Positions 57,528 through 64,000 of a DNA stretch of 64,000 nt are shown here, piece by piece; positions within the stretch are counted from its first letter, which is position 1; each line of letters opens with the position of its first letter. Made by a program: the position numbers and the translations under genes. Below the pieces are notes generated by a model that ran no database searches, was not told the origin of the DNA, and saw only the letters and a program-made list of their open reading frames with translations. Origin of the DNA: Azospirillum sp. TSH58 (GTDB taxonomy: Bacteria > Pseudomonadota > Alphaproteobacteria > Azospirillales > Azospirillaceae). The stretch spans positions 772,999 to 836,998 of the forward strand of contig NZ_CP022363.1 of NCBI RefSeq assembly GCF_003119115.1, written 5' to 3'.

Positions 57528-57965
57528 TCAGAGCGGGCGCGGCGGGATCGCGGCGGTGAAAGCCGCCGTCTTGGCGGCGATGGCCGGCAGGGTGGGGAAG
57601 GGCACGCCGTCCTCGCACCGCAACTGACGGGCCACCGCGTGCAGGGTGCCGTGATGGCGGCGGCAGAGGATGCCGTCGGCGTCGCGGTCGTAGAGCCGGA
57701 CGAACTGGACGGGCGCCGCCCCATCCTCCGCATGGACCTCCACCTCCACCAGATGGGTGCAGAAGGAGCAGGCGGTCAGCGGGTCCGTCGAATCGAAGGC
57801 CACGCCGGCCTCCAGGCAGCGCCGCGCGAAGGCTTCGAGCAGCACCGACGCGCTGTCCACCGTCTCCAGCCCACGCAGGGCGCGCACGACGTCGCGCATG
57901 TGGCCGACCTCCGGCAGGATCAGTCCGGCGGCGGAATGGCGGTCGTGGATCACCAGTTTCATCAT
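57528..57965 (-). CDS. Hypothetical protein, 145 residues, with conserved-looking Cys/His sites
   Basis: Begins MMKLVIHDRHSAAGLILPEV. Residues 64-76 have LTACSFCTHLVEV and later ILCRRHHGTLHAV, a Cys-x2-Cys and Cys-x2-His-His arrangement that could bind zinc. No family recognised. The start overlaps the stop of the upstream small gene (ATGATGA), so the two are a coupled pair. It converges on the SDR gene. Confidence 0.6.
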   Translation of the reverse strand: MMKLVIHDRHSAAGLILPEVGHMRDVVRALRGLETVDSASVLLEAFARRCLEAGVAFDSTDPLTACSFCTHLVEVEVHAEDGAAPVQFVRLYDRDADGILCRRHHGTLHAVARQLRCEDGVPFPTLPAIAAKTAAFTAAIPPRPL

Positions 57966-58216
57966 GATGCGCAGGCCGTCTCGAACCGGGCGTCCCGGTG
58001 GTTGGCCGTGCCGCTGGCGGCGTAGCCGGGCCGGTTCGACCACACCCGCTGGCGGATGCGGATCTGCGTCCGGCAGTCGGCCGAGCAATAGAGCGGGGCC
58101 GGGCCGCGGCCGGAGGCGCGGGTGAAGGGCCGCCCGCAGCAGGCGCAATGCAGCGTGGGCGTGGGAAGGGTCCGGGTCGTACGGGCGTGTGTCGGCGTCG
58201 GCATGGCTGGATTCAC
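57962..58216 (-). CDS. Small zinc-ribbon-like hypothetical protein, 84 residues
   Basis: The core is CACCGRPFTRASG followed by LYCSADCRTQIRIRQR, a Cys-x2-Cys and Cys-x3-Cys pattern typical of small treble-clef or zinc-ribbon proteins. The GTG at 58216 follows GGAAA; ATG 58204 is an alternative. It overlaps the next gene by four bases. Possibly DNA- or protein-binding; function unknown. Confidence 0.6.
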   Translation of the reverse strand: MNPAMPTPTHARTTRTLPTPTLHCACCGRPFTRASGRGPAPLYCSADCRTQIRIRQRVWSNRPGYAASGTANHRDARFETACAS

Positions 58217-58608
58217 GAGGCATTTCCAAAGTTGGACGGACTATACGAGCGGTCTGTGACAGTTTGACGGGTGGGGGCGGACTACCACTTTTTCGCGCCC
58301 CGGCCGCCGCTCGCGGACACGGAAACGCCCGCGGGCGCCGGCCGGTTCCCCCGGCACGGCGTGGCGTCCGGTAAATTCGGTCGATGTGTAAAATTCAGTT
58401 GATCTTTGTTCAGAAAAAGAATCGAAAAGAGAGTGCTTCTCCCGAATGGCACCGATAAATTGTCTTTGATGATAAAAAATCGCGTTGTAAGGTCCCTTTT
58501 GGCGGACGAGGGTGTTTCTGCGGGCCGGTGACGCGCTGGTTGTGGCCGGCGCCCCTGAGCGGGGCCGTGCCGGATCGTCCCTTGCCGCTGCAGGAGGAAG
58601 GGGCGGAT
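58217..58608. other. 392-base divergent intergenic region
   Basis: No gene is supported. The left part has a TATAGT box for the minus-strand small genes (about 58238-58243). The stretch from about 58372 to 58500 is strikingly AT-rich for this genome and must carry the promoter of the REC-kinase gene. No clear -35 consensus was found there. Confidence 0.5.
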
Positions 58609-59838
58609 ATGGGAGCACCGACGAAGGCGACGATTCTCATCGTGGATGACACCGCCGACAACCTTTCGCTGCTGAGCAGCCACCTGAAATCCATTTATGC
58701 GGTCAAGACCGTGAACAATGGCGACGCTGCGTTGCGCATCGCCTTTTCCGACCATCCGCCGGATCTGATCCTGCTCGACGTCATGATGCCGAGCATGGAC
58801 GGTTACGAGGTGTGCCGCCGCCTGAAGGCCGATCCGCGGACCAGCGACGTTCCGGTGATCTTCCTCACCGCCCGCACCTCCGTGGAGGACGAGAAGTTCG
58901 GCCTGGACCTCGGCGCCGTCGATTACATCAGCAAGCCGATCAGCCCTCCCATCGTCCTGGCGCGGGTGAAGAACCACCTTTCGTTGAAGGCGACCGCCGA
59001 TTCGCTGCGCGCCACCGTCGAGGAGGTGCGCGCCGCCCACAGCCGGCTGGAGGAAACCCAGCAGCACCTGATCCAGACCGAGAAGATGGCGGCGCTGGGC
59101 CTGCTGGTGTCCGGCGTCGCGCATGAGATCAACACGCCGATCGGCGTGGCCCTGACCGCGGTGTCCCATCTTTCCGGGCTGGTCGAATCGCTGGCCTCGC
59201 AATTCCAGAGCGGGGCGATCCGCAAGTCCGACCTCGCCCGCTTCCTGGAGAACGCGCGGGAAGGGACGCTGCTGGTCACCACCAACATCGTGCGCACCGC
59301 CAACCTGATCCAGAGCTTCAAGCAGGTGGTGGTGGACCGCGCCGGATCGGAACGGCGGGTGTTCGACCTCAAGGATTACTTGTCCGACGCGCTGTTCGGG
59401 CTGGACCCGCATCTGCGCGAGGCCGGTCACAGCCTCACCATCTCCTGCCCCGCCGGCCTGACCATCGACAGCCATCCCGGCCCGCTGTCGGAGGTGCTGT
59501 CCATCCTGATCCGCAACGCCGTGGCCCACGCCTTCCGCCCCGGGCAGAGCGGGCGCGTCACCCTGTCGGTCACGCCGAGCGAGGAGGAATGGGTGGAACT
59601 GCGCCTGTCCGACGACGGCAGGGGGATCGATGCGGAGCATCTGCCCAAGCTGTTCGATCCCTTCTTCACCACCCGCCGGGGCATCGAGTTTCCGGGCTTG
59701 GGGCTCTACATCGCCTTCAACCTCGTCCATCAGGTGCTTCAGGGCACCATCGAGGTGGAAAGCCCGTCCGACGGCGGGGCCAGCTTCGTCGTCCGCATGC
59801 CGCGGCGCGTGTCCGCCCTCGCCGAAGCGCCGGCCTGA
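58609..59838 (+). CDS. Response regulator-histidine kinase hybrid (REC then HisKA-HATPase)
   Basis: The 409-residue soluble protein has an N-terminal receiver (about residues 8-122; phospho-acceptor in [13 protein letters not shown]), a coiled-coil linker, a histidine kinase dimerisation domain with VAHEINTP (His near residue 171) and an ATPase domain with DDGRGID and [10 protein letters not shown]. The receiver comes first, as in kinases that take phosphate from another partner. ATG 58609 follows GGAGGAAGGGG. Its receiver resembles the lone receiver protein encoded just downstream on the other strand. Confidence 0.88.
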   Translation: MGAPTKATILIVDDTADNLSLLSSHLKSIYAVKTVNNGDAALRIAFSDHPPDLILLDVMMPSMDGYEVCRRLKADPRTSDVPVIFLTARTSVEDEKFGLDLGAVDYISKPISPPIVLARVKNHLSLKATADSLRATVEEVRAAHSRLEETQQHLIQTEKMAALGLLVSGVAHEINTPIGVALTAVSHLSGLVESLASQFQSGAIRKSDLARFLENAREGTLLVTTNIVRTANLIQSFKQVVVDRAGSERRVFDLKDYLSDALFGLDPHLREAGHSLTISCPAGLTIDSHPGPLSEVLSILIRNAVAHAFRPGQSGRVTLSVTPSEEEWVELRLSDDGRGIDAEHLPKLFDPFFTTRRGIEFPGLGLYIAFNLVHQVLQGTIEVESPSDGGASFVVRMPRRVSALAEAPA

Positions 59839-59878
59839 AACCGGCCCGTCGCGACGCGGCAGGCGTGGGCGGGCGCGG

Positions 59879-60286
59879 TCAGGACACCGGAACGCGCTCG
59901 GCGACCCGTTGCAGCACCGTCGGAGGATCGACCGGCTTGGCGATGTAATCCACCGCCCCCATGGCGAAGCCGCGCTCCCGGTCGGCCTCGTCGGTCCGGC
60001 CCGTCAGGAAGATCACCGGGATGTTCCGGGTTCCCGGCGCCTCCTTCAAGGCGGCGCAGACCTCGTAGCCGTCCATGTCCGGCATCACCACGTCGAGCAG
60101 GATCAGGTCCGGCGCCGGGATCGCGGCGGCGATCTCCAGCGCCTTGCGCCCGTTGTTGGCGACCTTCACCCGATAGCTGTCCTTCAATAGGCTGCTCAGC
60201 AGCTTCAGGTTGTCCGGCGTGTCGTCCACGATGAGGATTGTGGGCTTCGACGCGGCAGGAACCGGTGCGGGCGATGCGATGTCCAT
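59879..60286 (-). CDS. Single-domain response regulator (receiver)
   Basis: A 135-residue CheY-like receiver with ILIVDDTPDN, LILLDVVMPDMDG (phospho-acceptor near residue 62), FLTGRT and the conserved Lys in DYIAKPVDPP. It has no output domain. It lies 42 bases downstream of the large hybrid kinase on the same strand and converges on the REC-kinase gene. It may shuttle phosphate between the two kinases or act on a diffusible target. Confidence 0.88.
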   Translation of the reverse strand: MDIASPAPVPAASKPTILIVDDTPDNLKLLSSLLKDSYRVKVANNGRKALEIAAAIPAPDLILLDVVMPDMDGYEVCAALKEAPGTRNIPVIFLTGRTDEADRERGFAMGAVDYIAKPVDPPTVLQRVAERVPVS

Positions 60287-60328
60287 GAAAACGTTCCGAA
60301 TTGAGGTGCCGGCAAGGCCGGCGTCTGT

Positions 60329-63300
60329 TCAGGCCTGGGCGGTCGCGCCGCGGTCGATCGTCAAGCGGTCGGCCAGCGCCGCGTCCAGGGTGGCGACGGC
60401 GTCGTCGAAGTCGAAGTTGCGGATCTGGTCGGCGATGGTGTCGAAGCGGTCGGGGAAGGCGGCTCGCAGCAGGCCGGCGTTGGCCGCCAGGGCCTCCTCC
60501 GCGTCGGGGTCGCTGTCGAGCAGAAGCTGGCGGAGCCGGTCGCACAGGGCGAGGAGTTCGTTTTCATCCACCGTGGCGGGCTGGGCCGCGGCCCCGGCTC
60601 CGGACGCCGCGGCGTCGCCCGCCGATGCCAGCGCCGCGTCCAGATGGGCGAGAAGGGCGCCCAGCGGCGGCTCCAGCGCGGCCAGCCGCGCGTCGATCTC
60701 CGCGCGCGGCCGGGCGTCGCGGATGACCGCTTCCAGGCGTTCGGCGGCGTCCTGGACGGGGTGGGCGCCGATGTTGCCGGCGGTTCCCTTCAGCGTGTGG
60801 GCGTAACGCTCCGCCGCGGCGGCGTCGCCCTCGTCCAGCGCCGCGCGGATGGCGACCGTCACCCCGCGCTGTCCGGCGGTGAACTTGCGCAGCAGGTCGA
60901 GGTAGAGGCGCTTCTTGCCCAGCACCCGCGACAGCCCGGTGGCGGTGTCGAGCCCGGGGACAACGGCGGGCAGGTCGCCCTGGTCCTCCACCGCCGGTGC
61001 GGGGAGGGGAACCGGGGCCTCGGCGCCCAGTCCCGGCCGGGGCGTGATCCAGGCCAGCAGGGTGGCCCACAGCGCATCCGGGTCGATGGGCTTGGCCAGA
61101 TAATCGTTCATGCCCGCGTCCAGGCAACGCTCGCGGTCGGCCTGCATGGCGTTGGCGGTCATGGCGACGATGGGCAGGCCGGTGAAGCCCAGCCGCCGGA
61201 TCTCCAGGGTCGCGGCGACGCCGTCCATGACCGGCATCTGCATGTCCATCAGCACGAGGTCGTAGTGGGCCGCCTGCACCATGGCCACGGCGATGGCGCC
61301 GTTCTCCGCGACCTCCACCACCAGCCCGGCGTCGCCCAGCAGCTCGCAGGCCACCTGCTGGTTCAGGTCGTTGTCCTCGGCCAGCAGGATGCGGGCGCCG
61401 CGCAGGTGCGACAGGTCGGCGGCCGCCGCGGCGGCCGTCGCCGGAAGGGCGTCCGCGGTCTGCTCGTCCGCGCCCAGAACCCGCATGATGCCGTCAAACA
61501 GGGCGGACGGGTTGACGGGCTTGAACAACACCTCCTCAATGGCCGTGTTCTCGGCGCCCTTCAGCACCTCCTCCCGGCCATAGGAGGTGACCATGATGTG
61601 GTGGGGGGCGTGGTCCAGCTCCAGAGCGGCGAGGCCGGCGGAGGTCTCCAGCCCGTCCATGCCCGGCATCTGCCAGTCCAGCAGAACGACGCGGAAGGGC
61701 CGCCCCTCGCGCGCCGCGAGGCGGGCCGCCTGGATGGCGGCGGGGCCGGACTCCACCGCCTCGGCGGTGAAGGACATGGCCGCCAGCATGTCGGTCAGCA
61801 CGACGCGGGCGTTCTCGTTGTCATCCACCACCAGACAGCGCAGGCCGCGCAGGTCGGGCCGCGGCAGCAGAAGGCGGCGCGGCTTGTCGCGGCCCAGCCG
61901 GGCGGTGAACCAGAAGCAGGAGCCGCGGCCCGGCGCGCTCTCCACCCCGACCGCGCCGCCCATCAGCTCGGCCAGCCGCTTGGAGATCGCCAGCCCCAGC
62001 CCGGTGCCGCCGTATTTGCGGGTGGTCGAGGCGTCGGCCTGCTGGAAGCTCTGGAAAAGCTGGCGTTTCTGCTCGTCGCTCAGGCCGATTCCGGTGTCGC
62101 GGACCTCGAAGCGGATCAACAGCTCGCTCCCGACCTCCTCCTCCAGCCGGACGATGATGGCGATCTCGCCGCGCTCGGTGAACTTGACCGCGTTGTTGGC
62201 GTAGTTGACCAGGATCTGCCCGATGCGCAGCGGGTCGCCGATCAGGTCGCTGGGCACGTTCTGGGCGACGTCGAAGATCAGCTCAAGCCCCTTGGCCGCG
62301 GCCTTCTCCGCGATCAGGTCGGCCAGCGTGCCCAGCACCTTGTCGAGGTGGAAGCCGGTGCGCTCGACGCTCAGCTTGCCGGCCTCGATCTTGGAGAAGT
62401 CCAGGATGTCGTTGATGATGCCCAGCAGATGCTGGCCGGACTGGCTGATCTTGAGGACGTAATCGCGCTGGCGCGGCGTCAGGTCGGTCTTCAGCGCCAG
62501 ATGCGACAGGCCGATCACCGCGTTCATCGGGGTGCGGATCTCGTGGCTCATGTTGGCGAGGAAACTGGCCTTCGCCTGGGACGCCGCCTCCGCCCGGTCG
62601 CGGGTCAGGCGCAACTCCTCGGCCTGGGTGCCCAGCCGGACGACGGCGTTCAGGATGCTGTCCAGCTCCTGCGTGCGGGCGCCGGGAAGCCGGATGTCGC
62701 GCTCGCCCTCGCCGATGCGGCGCAGGCCGTCGGCCGCGAACAGCAGCGGCCGCACCACATGGCGGCGGATCAGCAGCCCCGCGGCGATGAAGATCGCCAG
62801 CACCGCGACGAAGGCGAACTGGATGACCTGCGACACCAGACGGGTGCGCTCCTGGATCTGGCCCAGCCGGCCCGCCGTCAATTCGGTCACGTCCACCAGC
62901 AGCCGGTCGCCGACCGCGTTCAGTTCCACCAGCGTCTGCGCCCATGACTCGCCCAGGCGCTCCTCCTCGGCGGTCGGCGCGGCGTCGCCGGCGGGGCCGT
63001 TCTCCGCCCGCCGCGCCTTGGCGGAGGAGACCTGCCGGATCACCGCGTAGGCGTCCGTCACCTGCCGCTTCAGCGAGGGATCGAACTGGAAGGTCGGGTG
63101 GAAGGCCAGCGCCTGGGCGGCCAGAAGGGCCTCGCGGCGGCGGCGCGGGTCGTCGACGGAGAGGACGATCGCCCCCGACTGCTTCAGCCGCTCCAGATTC
63201 ACGACGGCGCGCTGGCGTTCCAGGATCAGCGGCACCATGCGGTCCTGGCTGTCGGCGGCCAGCCGTTCCATCTTGCCCTGTTCGGCGACGATGCCGAGGA

Positions 63301-63397
63301 AGAGCAGGCCGATCAGCGCCAGCAGGATCGCGCCGCCGGTCAGAATCGCCGGCTGCAGCCGTACGCGGGGATGCCTGCGGTCGCGGGCGGACGCCAT
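60329..63397 (-). CDS. Large hybrid sensor histidine kinase with two receivers and Hpt domain
   Basis: A 1022-residue BarA-like sensor. A membrane span lies at about residues 16-38, followed by an extracytoplasmic region with [16 protein letters not shown], a second span near 195-212 and HAMP. HisKA has [14 protein letters not shown] (His near 284), the ATPase has [18 protein letters not shown], receiver 1 starts [12 protein letters not shown] near 520 and receiver 2 starts [12 protein letters not shown] near 672. The C-terminal Hpt has [15 protein letters not shown] (His near 866). The single receiver gene follows and a periplasmic binding-type protein precedes it by 13 bases, so the latter may be its ligand sensor. 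Confidence 0.9.
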   Translation of the reverse strand: MASARDRRHPRVRLQPAILTGGAILLALIGLLFLGIVAEQGKMERLAADSQDRMVPLILERQRAVVNLERLKQSGAIVLSVDDPRRRREALLAAQALAFHPTFQFDPSLKRQVTDAYAVIRQVSSAKARRAENGPAGDAAPTAEEERLGESWAQTLVELNAVGDRLLVDVTELTAGRLGQIQERTRLVSQVIQFAFVAVLAIFIAAGLLIRRHVVRPLLFAADGLRRIGEGERDIRLPGARTQELDSILNAVVRLGTQAEELRLTRDRAEAASQAKASFLANMSHEIRTPMNAVIGLSHLALKTDLTPRQRDYVLKISQSGQHLLGIINDILDFSKIEAGKLSVERTGFHLDKVLGTLADLIAEKAAAKGLELIFDVAQNVPSDLIGDPLRIGQILVNYANNAVKFTERGEIAIIVRLEEEVGSELLIRFEVRDTGIGLSDEQKRQLFQSFQQADASTTRKYGGTGLGLAISKRLAELMGGAVGVESAPGRGSCFWFTARLGRDKPRRLLLPRPDLRGLRCLVVDDNENARVVLTDMLAAMSFTAEAVESGPAAIQAARLAAREGRPFRVVLLDWQMPGMDGLETSAGLAALELDHAPHHIMVTSYGREEVLKGAENTAIEEVLFKPVNPSALFDGIMRVLGADEQTADALPATAAAAAADLSHLRGARILLAEDNDLNQQVACELLGDAGLVVEVAENGAIAVAMVQAAHYDLVLMDMQMPVMDGVAATLEIRRLGFTGLPIVAMTANAMQADRERCLDAGMNDYLAKPIDPDALWATLLAWITPRPGLGAEAPVPLPAPAVEDQGDLPAVVPGLDTATGLSRVLGKKRLYLDLLRKFTAGQRGVTVAIRAALDEGDAAAAERYAHTLKGTAGNIGAHPVQDAAERLEAVIRDARPRAEIDARLAALEPPLGALLAHLDAALASAGDAAASGAGAAAQPATVDENELLALCDRLRQLLLDSDPDAEEALAANAGLLRAAFPDRFDTIADQIRNFDFDDAVATLDAALADRLTIDRGATAQA

Positions 63398-63410
63398 GGC
63401 CGGTTCCGGA

Positions 63411-64000
63411 TCAGTAGATGTCGAAGGGGAAGTAATTGCGGTTGATCCGCTGATAGGTGCCGTCGTTGCGCAAGGCCGTCAGGGCCCGGTCCACCGACTC
63501 CTTCAGCGCCTGCCGGCCGGGCGGGAAGACGATGTGCACGGTCCCGCCCAGCCCGTCCTCCGACATCGGGGTACCGATGGTCTCGAAGCCGTCTCCGGAG
63601 TCGGACAGCAGGAAATGCACCACGTTCAGCGTCGGGCCGATGGCCATGTCGCTCTGGCCGCTGCGCATGGCTTCCCACAAGTCCTCAAGCGTCAAGACGG
63701 GCACCACATTGGCCTGCAGCGCCGGATCGGCGTCGGCCAGACGGAGCAGGGCCGCGTGCTGCCGCGAACCGCGGATGGCGGCGATGCGCCGGCTGCGGAC
63801 CGCGTCCTCCAGGCCAGTTCGGGCATGCCCCGCCGCCCGACCAGGCTGGTGCTCGATCGCCAATAGGGAATCGAGAACAGCAGCCGCTGCTCGCGGTCCG
63901 GCGTGCGCAGGACGTTGCGAAGCGATGTCGTAGCGGCCGGCGGCGACGTCGTCGATGATCTGCTTGAAAGGGGCGGCGTCGAAGCTGCACGCCACGTCCA
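63411..64000 (-). CDS. Periplasmic solute-binding protein family 3, N-terminus outside window, with an out-of-frame internal segment
   Basis: The frame is open to the right edge and encodes the C-terminal two thirds of an SBP_bac_3-type protein: [20 protein letters not shown], then [20 protein letters not shown] and the terminal [16 protein letters not shown]. Between about 63914 and 63813 this frame reads as Ala/Arg-rich nonsense, while the next frame reads [20 protein letters not shown] and GRRGMPELA, the expected family sequence. A one-base gain near 63914 and a one-base loss near 63813 would explain it. It could be a sequencing error or a true mutated copy. Likely partner of the hybrid kinase downstream. 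Confidence 0.7.
   Translation of the reverse strand, partial: DVACSFDAAPFKQIIDDVAAGRYDIASQRPAHAGPRAAAAVLDSLLAIEHQPGRAAGHARTGLEDAVRSRRIAAIRGSRQHAALLRLADADPALQANVVPVLTLEDLWEAMRSGQSDMAIGPTLNVVHFLLSDSGDGFETIGTPMSEDGLGGTVHIVFPPGRQALKESVDRALTALRNDGTYQRINRNYFPFDIY

Noticed and set aside
60644..62947. 767-codon open frame antisense to the hybrid kinase
   Set aside because: Gly/Val/His/Gln-rich shadow; the kinase frame contains all expected catalytic motifs.

Overview
The window is GC-rich bacterial DNA with strong third-position GC bias, so most genes have long open frames on the opposite strand. Family content (LutABC/LldP lactate genes, Liv and Thu-type ABC transporters, a tripartite tricarboxylate transporter, a PAS/MCP/PilZ oxygen-type chemoreceptor, Rhodobacter-type PmtA) points to an alphaproteobacterium of the Azospirillum group. 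That is inferred from family knowledge, not from a marker gene. A ParA-type ATPase cut by the left edge hints at a plasmid or chromid but does not prove it. No rRNA, tRNA, CRISPR, prophage or insertion sequence was seen.

Layout. 0-0.6 kb: ParA fused to a helix-turn-helix, with an inverted repeat upstream. 0.8-6.5 kb: a PmtA-like methyltransferase, then a trehalose/maltose-type ABC importer (binding protein, two permeases, ATPase) and a DeoR regulator. 6.5-8.7 kb: a lactate-permease-family transporter and an FMN reductase. 9-11 kb: an Aer-like chemoreceptor ending in a PilZ domain. 11.1-19.8 kb: nine co-oriented minus-strand genes, comprising livKHMGF bracketed by two proteins of the 2-aminothiazoline-4-carboxylate hydrolase family, an FAD amine oxidase and an M20 amidohydrolase. 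19.9-23.9 kb: a TetR regulator with a near-perfect operator and a giant LplT-PlsC-acyl-ACP synthetase fusion. 23.9-28.4 kb: small housekeeping and hypothetical genes and mntP. The mntP gene has a yybP-ykoY manganese riboswitch leader, a canonical promoter and a 22-bp perfect palindrome resembling ArsR/SmtB operators. 28.8-36.3 kb: a Cache chemoreceptor, small proteins, a drug/metabolite exporter, an SDR, a GH13 glucosidase, a small acetyltransferase and a DUF3108 protein.

36.3-45.3 kb is a lactate island: lutC, lutB, lutA, a 962-residue FAD/Fe-S D-lactate dehydrogenase and lldP on the minus strand, with a divergent PdhR/LldR-type GntR regulator. 45.3-49.6 kb: CtaG, a methyltransferase and ClpB. 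49.8-57.5 kb is a De Ley-Doudoroff-type sugar acid cluster: IclR, dgoK, dgoA, tctCBA, an SMP-30 lactonase and an SDR dehydrogenase. The dehydratase of the pathway is not present in it. 57.5-64 kb: two small genes and a signalling cluster (REC-histidine kinase, single REC, large hybrid kinase with Hpt, and a solute-binding protein cut by the right edge).

A 185-bp palindromic repeat occurs twice in the same orientation (18386-18570 and 56504-56688). The solute-binding protein at the right edge has a segment that is out of frame between two compensating single-base shifts.
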